64,000 bases of DNA from Phytohabitans maris (GCF_031085175.1 NZ_JAVHUY010000028.1:62001-126000), one strand, 5' to 3'; counted from the first letter of the stretch, positions 26,850 through 36,650 are shown. Notes: generated by a model from the sequence alone, not told the origin. Numbers and translations are program-made.

Positions 26850-27839
26850 ATGAGCGGGGCGCGGGTGGTCGTCGACACGGCGGGGGGCGACATCGGTGGC
26901 GCGGCCCGCTGGCGCGCCGAGCTCGACGCCTACCTGGCCCGTCACCCCGCCCCGCCGCGGGTGCTGGGCCGGGGCCGCCAGGTCACGCCCCGCTGGCTGG
27001 TCGAGCGGGAGTGGCAGGTCGGCGCGGCCGACCTCGCCGTGGCCAGCAACAACGTCTCCTTCGGCGTCGCCGGCCGGCACCGGGTCGTGCTGCTGCGCAA
27101 CGCGCTGCACTTCCTGCATCCCGGCGAGGCGCACCTGGCCCGCGTCATGCCGCGCGCGTTCCGGGCGCAGATCCCGGTGGTCCGCCGCCTCGCCGGCCGC
27201 GCGGACGAGCTGGTCGTACCCTCCACGGCGATGGCCGACCGGGTGCGGCGCTGCCTGCCCCGGGTCGCCGGCCGGGTCGTGGTCCACGCCCACCCGGTGA
27301 CCCCGGTCGGCCCGCGGCTCCCCGCCGAGGTGCCGTTCCTGCTCGTGCCGGTCGTGCCCGGGCCGTACAAGAACCTGTTCCCGCGGCTGCGCGAGCTGCT
27401 CCTGGTGCTGGACGCGATGGGCCGCCCGGACCGGATCTGGGTGACCGCCCGGCCGGAGCAGCTGCCGCCGGACCTGCTGGCCCAGCCCCGGATCCGGCCG
27501 CTCGGCTCGCTGCCGCACATCGCCCTGGCCACGCTGTGGCGCACCGCCACGGCCGCGTTCTACCCCTCGGCGCTGGAGTCGTTCGGCTACCCGCTCGCCG
27601 AGGCCCGGGTGTACGGGGTGCCGGTCATCGCCGCGGACACCGCGCAAAACCGGGAGATCGCCGGCGCCGCGCTCCGCGGCTACCGGCTCGGCGTCGACGG
27701 CGACCTGCGCGAGGCGGTGCTGCGCTGCGCCGAGCCGGCGGCGGCCGAGCCGGCCGCGTTCGACCCCGACGCCTACTTCGACCGGCTGCTGCGGGTACGC
27801 CCCGCGCCCGGCGCGGCCGTGACCCGGGGAGCGCGGTGA
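26850..27839 (+). CDS. GT4-type glycosyltransferase
   Basis: A 329-residue enzyme, short for a GT4 protein because the N-terminal domain is reduced, with opening loop [17 protein letters not shown]. Donor-domain motifs include [39 protein letters not shown] and a final helix. It begins a plus-strand operon of five genes joined by 1- to 4-bp overlaps (GT4, acyltransferase, gmd, GT4, aminotransferase), so it probably handles a perosamine-containing unit. Confidence 0.8.
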   Translation: MSGARVVVDTAGGDIGGAARWRAELDAYLARHPAPPRVLGRGRQVTPRWLVEREWQVGAADLAVASNNVSFGVAGRHRVVLLRNALHFLHPGEAHLARVMPRAFRAQIPVVRRLAGRADELVVPSTAMADRVRRCLPRVAGRVVVHAHPVTPVGPRLPAEVPFLLVPVVPGPYKNLFPRLRELLLVLDAMGRPDRIWVTARPEQLPPDLLAQPRIRPLGSLPHIALATLWRTATAAFYPSALESFGYPLAEARVYGVPVIAADTAQNREIAGAALRGYRLGVDGDLREAVLRCAEPAAAEPAAFDPDAYFDRLLRVRPAPGAAVTRGAR

Positions 27840-28480
27840 CCGCGGCGCGGCTCGTGGTCCTCGGCGGCTCCGGCCACGCCCGCGAGATCCTGGCCATCGC
27901 TGCGGCCCGCGACGTCGCCGTGCTCGGCTGCGTCGGCCCGGCGAACGCCGCCGAGGCGGCCCGGCTGCCGGTGCCCTGGCTCGGCGAGGACGGCTGGCTG
28001 GAGACCGCGCCGGACGACGTCGGCTACGTCATCGGCATCGGCCGCGGCCCCACCCGCGCCCGCCTCGACCGGCCCGGTGGCCGCCGCGCGGAGCGGCTGA
28101 CCCACCCGCGGGCGTCGGTCGGGCCGCGGGTCGCGCTCGGCCCCGGCACGGTGCTGTGGCCGGGCGCCGTGCTCACCGCCGACATCACCGCCGGCCGCCA
28201 CGTCCACATCGGCACGAACGCCTGCGTCGGCCACGACGCGCGGCTGGACGACTACGCCACCCTGCTGCCCGGCTGCGTCGTCGCCGGCTCCACCCGGATC
28301 GGCCGGGCGGCGACGATCTGCGCCGGCGCCACCGTGATCGACGGGGTGAGCGTCGGGGCCGGCGCCGTGGTGGGCGCGGGCGCCGTGGTCATCCGCGACG
28401 TACCGGCCGAGGCCGTGGTCGCCGGGGTACCCGCCCGGCCGCTGGCCGACCGTTTCGCCGTAACAGGAGGTGGCTCTTGA
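27836..28480 (+). CDS. NeuD/PglD-like sugar O- or N-acyltransferase
   Basis: A 214-residue left-handed beta-helix acyltransferase. The N-terminal Rossmann-like part starts [21 protein letters not shown]. The hexapeptide repeats run from about 85 ([28 protein letters not shown]...) and contain the probable catalytic His of [14 protein letters not shown]. Lying between a GT4 gene and gmd/aminotransferase, it may N-acetylate GDP-perosamine, as PerB does, though other acyl groups are possible. The GTG start overlaps the upstream stop by 4 bp. Confidence 0.78.
   Translation: MTAARLVVLGGSGHAREILAIAAARDVAVLGCVGPANAAEAARLPVPWLGEDGWLETAPDDVGYVIGIGRGPTRARLDRPGGRRAERLTHPRASVGPRVALGPGTVLWPGAVLTADITAGRHVHIGTNACVGHDARLDDYATLLPGCVVAGSTRIGRAATICAGATVIDGVSVGAGAVVGAGAVVIRDVPAEAVVAGVPARPLADRFAVTGGGS
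28465..28470 (+). promoter_or_regulatory. Strong ribosome site that fixes the TTG start of gmd
   Basis: AGGAGG lies 6 nt before the TTG at 28477, which overlaps the upstream stop as TTGA. It supports the rare TTG start, which also gives the correct N-terminus [15 protein letters not shown]. Confidence 0.8.
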
Positions 28481-29490
28481 CCCGAGTAGCGTTCATCACC
28501 GGGATCACCGGCCAGGACGGCAGCTACCTGTCCGAGCTGCTGCTCGCCAAGGGGTACGTGGTGCACGGGCTGAAGCGGCGCTCGTCCACGTTCAACACCG
28601 AGCGGATCGACCAGATCGACCTGCACCCGCGCGACCCGGACGCCCGGCTGTTCCTGCACTACGGCGACCTGGCCGACGCGAGCTCGCTGGCCGGGCTGCT
28701 GCGCGAGATCCAGCCGGACGAGGTGTACAACCTCGGGGCGCAGAGCCACGTCCGGGTCTCCTTCGACATCGCCACGTACACCGCGGACATCACCGGGATG
28801 GGCGCGCTGCGGCTGCTGGAGGCGGTCCGCCGCTCCGGTGTGGACTGCCGGGTCTACCAGGCATCCTCGTCGGAGATGTTCGGCGCCAGCCCGCCGCCGC
28901 AGCACGAGGGCACCCCGTTCCACCCGCGCAGCCCGTACGCCTGCGCCAAGGCGTTCGCCTACTGGGCCGGGGTCAACTACCGCGAGGCGTGGGGCATGTA
29001 CGTCTCCAACGGCATCCTGTTCAACCACGAGAGCCCGCGCCGCGGCGAGAACTTCGTCACCCGCAAGATCACCCGAGCGGTGGCCCGGATCGAGGCCGGC
29101 ATCCAGGACGCGCTCTACCTGGGCAACCTCGACGCCGTCCGGGACTGGGGCTACGCGCCGGAGTACGTCGAGGCGATGTGGCTCTCGCTCCGCCCCGACC
29201 AGCCCGGCGACTACGTGGTGGCCAGCGGCACCGGCCACACGGTACGGGACTTCCTGGACGCGGCGTTCGGCCACGCCGGCCTGGACTGGCGCGCCCACGT
29301 GCGGATCGACCCGGCGTACGTGCGCCCGGCCGAGGTGAACGCGCTGATCGGCGACTCCACCAAGGCCCGCGAGCGGCTCGGCTGGATACCGAAGACCGAG
29401 TTCGCCGACCTGGTCCGGATCATGGTCGAGGCGGACCGGCAGCTGCTCGACGACGAGCGCTCCGGCCGGCTGATCCGGCGGGACCGCTGA
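28477..29490 (+). CDS. gmd: GDP-mannose 4,6-dehydratase
   Basis: A 337-residue short-chain dehydrogenase/reductase converting GDP-D-mannose to GDP-4-keto-6-deoxy-mannose. The NADP loop is [16 protein letters not shown], the RR motif [14 protein letters not shown] and the signature [13 protein letters not shown] are diagnostic, and the catalytic set is SSSEMFG with [27 protein letters not shown] is also diagnostic. Length is typical. No GDP-fucose synthase is nearby, while a perosamine-type aminotransferase is two genes on, so the product probably feeds GDP-perosamine. Confidence 0.95.
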   Translation: MTRVAFITGITGQDGSYLSELLLAKGYVVHGLKRRSSTFNTERIDQIDLHPRDPDARLFLHYGDLADASSLAGLLREIQPDEVYNLGAQSHVRVSFDIATYTADITGMGALRLLEAVRRSGVDCRVYQASSSEMFGASPPPQHEGTPFHPRSPYACAKAFAYWAGVNYREAWGMYVSNGILFNHESPRRGENFVTRKITRAVARIEAGIQDALYLGNLDAVRDWGYAPEYVEAMWLSLRPDQPGDYVVASGTGHTVRDFLDAAFGHAGLDWRAHVRIDPAYVRPAEVNALIGDSTKARERLGWIPKTEFADLVRIMVEADRQLLDDERSGRLIRRDR

Positions 29491-30701
29491 TGCGGGTACG
29501 GGTCGACGCCACCCCGATCCGCCCCGGGGCGTCGGCCGGCGTCGAGGCGTTCAGCTACGGCCTGGTCGGCGGCCTGGCCGAGGGGACCGGCCACGAGCTC
29601 GACGTCGAGATCCTGCCCGGCACGCTCGCCGCCTGGCGGGCCCGGGTGCCCCGCCCCGACGTCGGCTGGTCCGAGGTGGCGGTACCGCTGCTGTCCGGCG
29701 GGGCGGTCGCCCGCGGGCTGCGCCGCCACCTGCCCCCGGCGGTACGCTCCTCGCGGCTGCTGCGCCGGCTGGTCAACCAGGTACGCGAGCGCGGCCGCGG
29801 CGCCCCCTCGACCCCGGCCGACGTGCACCTGTACCCGTTCCACGGCGTGCCCGCCGGCGCCGACCCGGCCGTCGTGGTGGTGCACGACCTGCGGCAGTTC
29901 CAGCCGGGGCTGGGCGGGGCCGGCTTCGCCGAGACGATCAGCCGCAACGTCGCGCGGGCCGCCGCGGTGGTGGTCTCCTGGCCGCACCCGTACGAGCAGC
30001 TGCGCGAGCGGTTTCCGCGGGCCCGCGACAAGACCGTGCTGATCCCGCCGCCGGCGTTCCACCCCCGGCCGGCCGGCACGCCGTGGACGCCCGAGCCCGG
30101 CCTGCTGCTGTACCCGTCTTCGACCGCGCCGCACAAGAACCACGCGACGCTGCTGGAGGCGATGGCGCTGCTGCCGGAGTACCGGCTGGTCTGTCCCGGC
30201 CCGCTGGTCGAGCCGCAGGCCTCGGCGCTGCTGGCCCGCGCGGCGGAGCCGGACCTGCGCGGCCGGGTCGAGTTCCCCGGCTTCGTGAGCGTGACGGCGC
30301 TGGAGCGGCTGTACGCCCGCGCCGGCGCCGTGGTCGTACCGTCCACCTGGGAGGCGGCCAGCGGCGCGATGTTCGAGGCGTTCAGCTGGGGGATCCCGGT
30401 GGCCTGCGCCGACGTGGAGCCGCTGCGGGCGCAGGTCGCGTTCGCCGGCGCCGAGGTCGGCTTCTTCCCGCCGCACGACCCGGCCGCGCTGGCCGGCGCG
30501 GTCCAAGCGGTCACCGGTCGTCCGGATTGGTTCGCCGCCGCCTCGTGCGCCGCCAGCCGCCGGCTCTCCGGGCGCACCTGGGACGACACGGCCCGCGACT
30601 ACGCGGCGGTCCTCGAATGGGCCGCCGCCGGCCGGTCCGGGCCGGTCCCCCGGTCCGACTTCGCCGCCGGTACCCGGGACGGCCTGGAGGCGCAACGATG
30701 A
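29490..30701 (+). CDS. GT4-type glycosyltransferase
   Basis: A 403-residue GT-B enzyme like mannosyltransferases that act late in a repeat unit. RPGASAGVEAFSYGLVGGL is the acceptor-side loop, LLYPSSTAPHKNHATLLEAM (about 206-225) and VPSTWEAASGAMFEAFSWGIPV (about 283-304) the donor-side motifs. The ATG overlaps the gmd stop by one base (TGATG), and its stop overlaps the aminotransferase ATG by 4 bp. Its position between gmd and the aminotransferase makes it a candidate perosaminyltransferase. Confidence 0.83.
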   Translation: MRVRVDATPIRPGASAGVEAFSYGLVGGLAEGTGHELDVEILPGTLAAWRARVPRPDVGWSEVAVPLLSGGAVARGLRRHLPPAVRSSRLLRRLVNQVRERGRGAPSTPADVHLYPFHGVPAGADPAVVVVHDLRQFQPGLGGAGFAETISRNVARAAAVVVSWPHPYEQLRERFPRARDKTVLIPPPAFHPRPAGTPWTPEPGLLLYPSSTAPHKNHATLLEAMALLPEYRLVCPGPLVEPQASALLARAAEPDLRGRVEFPGFVSVTALERLYARAGAVVVPSTWEAASGAMFEAFSWGIPVACADVEPLRAQVAFAGAEVGFFPPHDPAALAGAVQAVTGRPDWFAAASCAASRRLSGRTWDDTARDYAAVLEWAAAGRSGPVPRSDFAAGTRDGLEAQR

Positions 30702-31852
30702 CCCGCCGGTTTCCGGTCGCCAAGCCCTGCCTCGGCGAACTGGAGGAGAAGTACGTCCTGGACGCGGTGCGCAGCGGCTGGGTCTCCTCGCACGGGCCGT
30801 ACCTGCGGCGGTTCGAGGAGGACTTCGCGGCGCGCTGCGGGGTGCCGGCGGCGGTCGCCACGGCCAACGGCACGGTGGCGCTGCACCTCGCGCTCGCCGC
30901 CGCCGGGATCGGCCCCGGCGACGAGGTGGTGGTCCCCGCGCTGACCTACGTGGCCAGCGCGAACGCGGTGACCTACTGCGGCGCCACGCCGGTCTTCGTC
31001 GACGTCTCGCCGGCCACCTGGTGCGTCGACGTGGCGCAGGTGGCGGCCGCGGTCGGGCCACGGACCCGGGCGGTCCTCGCCGTCGACCTGTACGGCCACC
31101 CGGCCGACTACGCCGCGCTGCGCCGGCTCTGCGACCGGCACGGCCTGCTGCTGGTCGCCGACGCGGCCGAGTCGTTCGGCGCGAGCGTGGCCGGCCGGCC
31201 GGTGGGGGAGCTGGCCGACGTCTCCACGTTCTCCTTCTTCGGCAACAAGATCATCACCGCGGGTGAGGGCGGCTGCGTGACCACCGCCCGGGCCGACCTG
31301 GCCGAGCGGATGCGGCTGCTGCGCAACCAGGGCATGGACCCGCGGCGGCGCTACCACTTCCTCGAGGTGGGCTTCAACTACCGGATGACGAACGTCGCGG
31401 CCGCGCTGCTCTGCGCCCAGATGGAGCGGTCCGGGCAGATCCTCGGGCGGCGCGAGGAGATCCTCCAGCGGTACGACGAGGGCCTGGCCGGCGCGCTGGA
31501 ACCGCAGCCGGTCGCGCCGGGCGTGCGCCGGGCGCCGTGGATGGCCTCGTTCCTGGTGCCGGCCGGCGCGCCGGTGGGGCAGCGGGACCGGCTCGGCGCC
31601 GCGCTGGACCGGCTCGGCGTGGAGACCCGGCCGTTCTTCAGCCCGATCCCGGGGCTGCCGCCCTACGCCGGGGCGCCCCGGCGGCCGCACCCGGTCGCCA
31701 CCGACCTCGGCCGGCGCGGGCTCAACCTGCCCACCTACGGCGACCTGACCAACTCCGACGTGGACGAGGTCGTGTCCCGGGTACGCCGGGCGCTCGGGTC
31801 GCTCGGGTCCCCGGCCGAGGCGCCGGCCGCCGGGCGCAGCAGCCGGGTGTAG
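30698..31852 (+). CDS. DegT/DnrJ aminotransferase, probable GDP-perosamine synthase
   Basis: A 384-residue PLP enzyme that would transfer the amino group of glutamate to C4 of GDP-4-keto-6-deoxy-mannose. The PLP lysine is Lys184 in FFGNKIITAGEGG, the form seen in PerA-type enzymes; PALTYVASANAVTYCGATPVFVD and GFNYRMTNVAAAL are also typical. Co-location with gmd supports perosamine over other 4-amino sugars, which is inference. The last 118 bp overlap the convergent flippase gene; conserved sequence continues almost to the end, so the overlap is real. Confidence 0.85.
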   Translation: MTRRFPVAKPCLGELEEKYVLDAVRSGWVSSHGPYLRRFEEDFAARCGVPAAVATANGTVALHLALAAAGIGPGDEVVVPALTYVASANAVTYCGATPVFVDVSPATWCVDVAQVAAAVGPRTRAVLAVDLYGHPADYAALRRLCDRHGLLLVADAAESFGASVAGRPVGELADVSTFSFFGNKIITAGEGGCVTTARADLAERMRLLRNQGMDPRRRYHFLEVGFNYRMTNVAAALLCAQMERSGQILGRREEILQRYDEGLAGALEPQPVAPGVRRAPWMASFLVPAGAPVGQRDRLGAALDRLGVETRPFFSPIPGLPPYAGAPRRPHPVATDLGRRGLNLPTYGDLTNSDVDEVVSRVRRALGSLGSPAEAPAAGRSSRV

Positions 31853-33051
31853 CTGCCCCACCAGGCGAGCACGGTCAGGCCGGCCAGCCCCGCCATGCAG
31901 GCGGCCACGCCCAGCGCGTCCCACCACACGCCGGCCGCGGCCAGCCCGGCGACGCGTACCGCGCCCAGGGTGGCGCCGAGGGCCAGCGCCCGGCCGGCCC
32001 GCCGTTCCACCCGGTGCCCGGCGTACGCGACCGCGGCCAGCAGCCCGGCGACCGCCTCCAGCGCGAGCACCGGCACCAGCGGCCGCGCCGCCGACCAGCT
32101 GCCGCCGAGCACGAGCCGGCCGACCCGGTCCGGCACCAGCGCGCAGCCCAGCGCGACGAGCGCGGCCGGCCCGGCGGCCAGCAGCGCGACCCGGCGGGCC
32201 CCGCGCAGCCGGCGGGCCGGTGACCGCCCCGACTGCGCCCCCAGCCGGGCGACGATGAGCATGCCCACCGCGTTGATCAGCAGCGCCGCCGGGCCGAGCA
32301 GGACCCGGGCCGCGCCGATCGCCCCGACCACCGCGGCGCCGGCGGTGACCGCGAGGGCGGCCAGGGCCACCTGCGCCGACCCGAACGTGATCAGGTGCTG
32401 CCCGGCGAAGCCGGCGGCCTGCAGGGTGGCCGGCCGGGGCAGCCGCCAGCCCGGCCACGGCGCCAGCCCGGCGGTCACCGCCGAGGCCACGCCGATCGCC
32501 GCGCCGGCCGCGCACCAGACCGCGAACGGCGCGACCGGGCCGGACCGCAGCACCGTGCCGGCCGCCACACCGGCGAGCGCGGCCACCGTCCACAGTGCTT
32601 CCTGCCGCAGCGCCCGGCGCGGCCGGCCGGTGCCGAGGCTGACCACCTTGACGTGCTCGTACAGCGCCAGCCCGGGCAGGGCCAGGCCGAGCAGGGCCAG
32701 GTACGGCGAGCCGGTCACCAGCCCCGCCGCGGCGATCCCGGCTCCGGCCAGCAGGCCGAGCAGCACCACCCGCCCGGCCGCGTCCCGCCGCTCGCCGGGC
32801 CCGGCACCGGGTTCGGCCAGCACACCGTCGGTGACCGCCGCCCGTACGCAGCCGGTGGCCAGCACGTACGCGGAAAAGGCGAGCACGAAGTGACCCACCT
32901 CGGCGATCGAGCCGGTGTGCGCGACGGCCAGCGACACGGAGACGTTGCCGGTGCTGGACAGCGCCGCGACCAGCAGCGCCGCCCCGCCGCGCCGGTGGCC
33001 CGGTGCCCGCCGCGCGCGGGAGCGCCCGGCCAGGGCGTGGCGGCCGGTCAC
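31735..33051 (-). CDS. Wzx-like flippase (second of three)
   Basis: A 438-residue membrane protein with about 12 helices of the MOP superfamily, more diverged than the other two: SVSLAVAHTGSIAEVGHFVLAFSAY resembles the usual first-helix signature. After the last helix comes a hydrophilic tail of about 40 residues, rich in Ser, Asp and Arg, encoded opposite the aminotransferase gene. The GTG at 33051 overlaps the polymerase stop by 4 bp. It is the distal gene of the minus-strand operon that runs from capE. Confidence 0.7.
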   Translation of the reverse strand: MTGRHALAGRSRARRAPGHRRGGAALLVAALSSTGNVSVSLAVAHTGSIAEVGHFVLAFSAYVLATGCVRAAVTDGVLAEPGAGPGERRDAAGRVVLLGLLAGAGIAAAGLVTGSPYLALLGLALPGLALYEHVKVVSLGTGRPRRALRQEALWTVAALAGVAAGTVLRSGPVAPFAVWCAAGAAIGVASAVTAGLAPWPGWRLPRPATLQAAGFAGQHLITFGSAQVALAALAVTAGAAVVGAIGAARVLLGPAALLINAVGMLIVARLGAQSGRSPARRLRGARRVALLAAGPAALVALGCALVPDRVGRLVLGGSWSAARPLVPVLALEAVAGLLAAVAYAGHRVERRAGRALALGATLGAVRVAGLAAAGVWWDALGVAACMAGLAGLTVLAWWGSYTRLLRPAAGASAGDPSDPSARRTRDTTSSTSELVRSP

Positions 33052-34283
33052 GCCGCGGCCCGCTGGCGCGTCCCGCCGGCCGCCGCCCGGGTCGCCCGCA
33101 GGACGAGGAAGACCGGTGCGGCCGCCACCGTGTACTGGAGCACGGCGACCATCGTGTCCGGGTAGGTGCTGCTCCAGCAGAGCGGCCCGGCCACCACGAA
33201 GCAGAACAGGCTGAGCCGGACCGGGCCGGGCGCGCCGCGGATGTTGTACGTCAGCAGGACCGCGAGCCCGCTCCAGAGTCCGAAGTAGACGATCACGCCG
33301 GCGAGCCCGTCGAGGAAGTAGACGTTGCCGACGGACAGGAAGCTGTACGAGGAGCGGGCCGAGCCGCCCAGGTACTGGTTGATCCGGGCGCCGGTGGACA
33401 GGGCCGAGCGGTCCGGGTCGAGCACCCGCGGCACCAGCCCGTACACGACCACCTGGACCAGGCCCGGCTGGCCGACGTCGGCCGGCACCGAGTACGGCTC
33501 CAGCCGGGCCATCTGCAGGTCGAGCCGGAGCCGGTCGTGCGCGCTGACCGTGGTGTCCACCCGTACGCCGCCGGCGATCCGGATGTCGTTGCGCAGCGCG
33601 AAGAGCGCCGGCCAGGCCAGCAGCAGCACGGCTAGCGCGACGACCACGTAGGCGCTGCGCACCACGCCGGCGACCGTGCCGGCGGCGACCACGACGACCA
33701 GGTACGCGGCGACCGGGGCGGTGATCGCGGTCAGCGCGGCGACCGCGAGCTGGGCGGCGATCAGGGCGGCGGCCCAGCGGTAGAAGCTCGCCGCCCGCGC
33801 CTGCCCGCGCAGCACCGAGTAGAGCAGCAGGGCGATGGCCAGGTACTTCCAGCCGAAGAAGAGGGAGGCGAGGGCGGCCACCGGCGACGACGGGAGCTCG
33901 ACGGCCACCTGGGCGGCGAGCGTGCCCCGGCCGGCGAGGGCGGCTACGACGTCGGCCACGACGCTGACCACCGCCACCACCCGGGCCACCGTCAAGGCGG
34001 CCGGGTGCTCCGGTCCCGACGCCCCGACGCGGCGTTCGCGCCCCCGGGTCAGCAGCCGCAGCAGCGTCTCGGTCACCGCGACCGTGACCCCGGCGACGAG
34101 CACCAGCCGGAGCACGAAGCCGGCGTCGGGGTTGTCGAAGGCCAGCGCCGGCGCGACCACGAGCAGCAGGTACGGCCCGGTCACCACGACGGTCACCGGG
34201 TAGCGGTGCAGCAGCCACGCCATCCGGCGGTGCGCGGCCCGGCGCGGGCCGGCGGGGGGTCGGTCAGCGCGGATCGCGACCAT
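33048..34283 (-). CDS. Polytopic membrane protein, probable second Wzy-like polymerase
   Basis: A 411-residue protein with about 10 hydrophobic helices. It has a large hydrophilic segment (about 215-300, RNDIRIAGGVRV to INQYLGGSARSSYSFL), and FFGWKYLAIALLLY and YFGLWSGLAVLL are helices typical of O-antigen polymerase-like proteins. No single motif proves the assignment; its place between epimerase and flippase genes in an assembly operon supports it. The ATG at 34283 lies 20 bp inside the epimerase gene; ATG 34223 (MAWLLHRY) is an alternative start. Confidence 0.6.
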   Translation of the reverse strand: MVAIRADRPPAGPRRAAHRRMAWLLHRYPVTVVVTGPYLLLVVAPALAFDNPDAGFVLRLVLVAGVTVAVTETLLRLLTRGRERRVGASGPEHPAALTVARVVAVVSVVADVVAALAGRGTLAAQVAVELPSSPVAALASLFFGWKYLAIALLLYSVLRGQARAASFYRWAAALIAAQLAVAALTAITAPVAAYLVVVVAAGTVAGVVRSAYVVVALAVLLLAWPALFALRNDIRIAGGVRVDTTVSAHDRLRLDLQMARLEPYSVPADVGQPGLVQVVVYGLVPRVLDPDRSALSTGARINQYLGGSARSSYSFLSVGNVYFLDGLAGVIVYFGLWSGLAVLLTYNIRGAPGPVRLSLFCFVVAGPLCWSSTYPDTMVAVLQYTVAAAPVFLVLRATRAAAGGTRQRAAA

Positions 34284-35409
34284 GCGGGGTCCTGATCCCG
34301 GCCCAGCCGTGGTGCTGGCGGACCGTGGAGAGGATGGCGTTGACGACCCGGCGCGAGGTGTCGGCGACCTGGTAGTCGGCGGGGCAGGGCGGCGGCCCGG
34401 CGGCGGCCTGCGCGAGCGCGGTCCGGACGGCCTCGACGACGCCGGCCGGGTCCAGCCCGGTCATGATGATCGAGCCGTGGTCGAGCGCCTCCGGGCGTTC
34501 GATCGAGTCGCGCAGGGTGACCGCCGGGAAGCCGAGGATCGCGGACTCCTCGCTGATCGTGCCGCTGTCGGAGAGCGTGCAGCGGGCGGCGGTCTGCAGG
34601 TGCACGTAGTCGAAGAGCCCGAACGGCTCGTGGAACGTGATGCCCTCCAGCGTGCCGGGGTCCGGTGCCAGCGACTCCAGCCGCTTGCGGGTGCGCGGAT
34701 GGGTGGAGACCAGCGCGGGCAGCCCCCACTCGTCGCGGACCGCGCGCAGGCAGCCGAGCAGCGCCCGGAGCCGGGCCGGGTCGTCGACGTTCTCCTCGCG
34801 GTGCGCGCTGACCAGGAAGAAGCCGCCCGGGGCCAGCTCCAGCCGGGACAGCACGGTCGAGGCCCGGATGTCCGGGCCGTAGTGGTCGAGCACCTCGCGC
34901 ATCGGCGAGCCGGTGTGCAGGATCCGCCGCGGGTGCAGCCCTTCGGCGAGCAGGTTGCGGCGGGCGTGCTCGGTGTAGACGAGGTTGAAGTCGGCGACGT
35001 GGTCGACCAGCCGCCGGTTGGTCTCCTCGGGCACGTTGAGGTCGAAGCAGCGGTTGCCCGCCTCCATGTGGTACACCGGCACCTTCATCCGGCGCGCGAT
35101 CACCGCCGCCACGCAGCTGTTGGTGTCGCCGAGCACCAGCAGCGCGTCCGGCCGGAGGTCGCGCAGGGCGGCCTCGACCCCCACCAGTACGCCGCCGAGC
35201 ACCCGGGCGAGCGAGGAGGTGTCCAGCTCCAGTACCCGGTCCGGGGCGCGCAGCCGCAGCTCGTCGAAGAAGATGTCGCTGAGCGTGGGGTCCCAGTTCT
35301 GTCCGGTGTGGACCAGTACGTGGTCGACGGTCCGCTCCAGCCGGTGGATCACCCGGGACAGCCGGATGATCTCCGGCCGGGTGCCGACGACCGTCATGAC
35401 CCGCGTCAT
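34264..35409 (-). CDS. UDP-GlcNAc 2-epimerase family protein (CapG-like)
   Basis: A 381-residue non-hydrolysing UDP-sugar 2-epimerase. VVGTRPEIIRLSRVI opens the first Rossmann domain; VLGDTNSCVAAVIARR, HMEAGNRCFDLNVPEETNRR and SAHREENVDDP are conserved catalytic and binding motifs; SDSGTISEESAILGFP lies in the second domain. Because it directly follows capE- and capF-like genes and a WbuB-like transferase, its likely substrate is UDP-N-acetyl-L-pneumosamine, giving UDP-L-FucNAc (CapG/FnlC step), rather than UDP-GlcNAc. An ATGA overlap couples it to the transferase gene. Confidence 0.88.
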   Translation of the reverse strand: MTRVMTVVGTRPEIIRLSRVIHRLERTVDHVLVHTGQNWDPTLSDIFFDELRLRAPDRVLELDTSSLARVLGGVLVGVEAALRDLRPDALLVLGDTNSCVAAVIARRMKVPVYHMEAGNRCFDLNVPEETNRRLVDHVADFNLVYTEHARRNLLAEGLHPRRILHTGSPMREVLDHYGPDIRASTVLSRLELAPGGFFLVSAHREENVDDPARLRALLGCLRAVRDEWGLPALVSTHPRTRKRLESLAPDPGTLEGITFHEPFGLFDYVHLQTAARCTLSDSGTISEESAILGFPAVTLRDSIERPEALDHGSIIMTGLDPAGVVEAVRTALAQAAAGPPPCPADYQVADTSRRVVNAILSTVRQHHGWAGIRTPHGRDPR

Positions 35410-36650
35410 CGCGTACCCCTTCCCGTCCGGGCCGCGTCCAGCATGATCTCCAGCGCGTCCACCCCGGCCTTGAGCGACATGTGCCGCTGGTAGCTGTCCC
35501 GGGCCCGCCGGGCCATGTCCGACCGCTGCCCCTCCGGCAGCGCCGCCGCCCGGCGGAAGCCGGCGGCCAGCTCCGGCCAGTTCTCCGGCGGGCAGGAGAG
35601 ACCCACGCCGGTACCCTCGACCATCCGGGCGCAGTCGCCGGGCGCGGCGACCACGACCGGGGAGCCGCAGGCCAGCGCGGCCGGCAGCTTGGACGGGATG
35701 GTGCCGCGGAAGATCGGCAGGTCCTTCAGGCTGACCAGCTGGTAGTCGGCGGCGGCGTAGAGCGCGGCCATCTCGGCCGGGTCCCGCCGGCCGAGGAAGC
35801 GGACGTTGTCGGCGCCGAGCTGGCCGGCGAGCGAGCGCACCGCCCGGTCCTCGGTGCCGGAGCCGACGACCACCAGGTCGAGCGGGGTCGAGCCGGCCAC
35901 CGCCGCGGCGGCCCGGACGGCGCCCTCGATGTGCTGGAACGGTCCGATGTTGCCGGCGTGCATGACCACCCGGCGGCCCCGGTGCCCGATCGCGGCGCGG
36001 GCCTGCGCGGTCGCCCGCACCGGCCGGAACAGCGTCTCGTCGGTCCAGTTGAGCACCACCTCGACCTTGCCCGGGTCGGCGCCGCGCTCGACCACCAGCT
36101 CCCGCATCGAGGGGGCGATCACCGCGATCGAGCTGGCCGCCGCGTAGATCCGCCGCATCACCGCGCCGAGGGCGGTGTGCACCGCCCGGCCGGCCCGGCC
36201 GGCCGGGCTCATGGCCGAGGCGGTCACCGAGTCCGGCCAGACGTCCTGCACGTGCAGGACGGCCGGGACGCGGTGCAGCACCCGCAGCAGCCAGGCCGCG
36301 GTGAACGAGGTGGCCGGCGGGTGGTACACGTACACGACGTCCACATCGGACAGATAGCGGACCCCGGCGGCCGTGCTGCTGACCGCGAAGGAGAGGTAGT
36401 TGGCGGCCCGGCGCAGCGTCGAGGTGTCGTGGCTGGGGTAGAGCGGGACGCGGCGCAGCCGGACCCCGCCGGACTCCGTCACGTCCCGCCACCGCTGCCG
36501 GTAGCCGGGATACACCCGGCCGGACGGGTAGTTGGGGTAGCCGGTGAGCACCCGGACCTCGTGGCCGCGGCGGGCCAGCTCGCCGGCGAGGCTGGCCGGG
36601 ATGAACGCCGGCTCCGGCGCGTAGAACTGCGAGACGATGCCGACTCTCAC
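35406..36650 (-). CDS. WbuB-like GT4 glycosyltransferase (probable L-FucNAc transferase)
   Basis: A 414-residue GT-B enzyme. The N-terminus VGIVSQFYAPEPAFIPASLAGEL and LTGYPNYPSGRVYPGYRQ are hallmarks of WbuB-type transferases. VMHAGNIGPFQHIEGAVRAA and KLPAALACGSPVVVAAPGDCA form the donor site. In enteric O-antigen loci WbuB is encoded beside the L-FucNAc synthesis genes, as here. The GTG start overlaps the capF stop by 4 bp. An open frame extending to 37400 was rejected because it runs opposite to no conserved domain and through capF. Confidence 0.85.
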   Translation of the reverse strand: MRVGIVSQFYAPEPAFIPASLAGELARRGHEVRVLTGYPNYPSGRVYPGYRQRWRDVTESGGVRLRRVPLYPSHDTSTLRRAANYLSFAVSSTAAGVRYLSDVDVVYVYHPPATSFTAAWLLRVLHRVPAVLHVQDVWPDSVTASAMSPAGRAGRAVHTALGAVMRRIYAAASSIAVIAPSMRELVVERGADPGKVEVVLNWTDETLFRPVRATAQARAAIGHRGRRVVMHAGNIGPFQHIEGAVRAAAAVAGSTPLDLVVVGSGTEDRAVRSLAGQLGADNVRFLGRRDPAEMAALYAAADYQLVSLKDLPIFRGTIPSKLPAALACGSPVVVAAPGDCARMVEGTGVGLSCPPENWPELAAGFRRAAALPEGQRSDMARRARDSYQRHMSLKAGVDALEIMLDAARTGRGTR

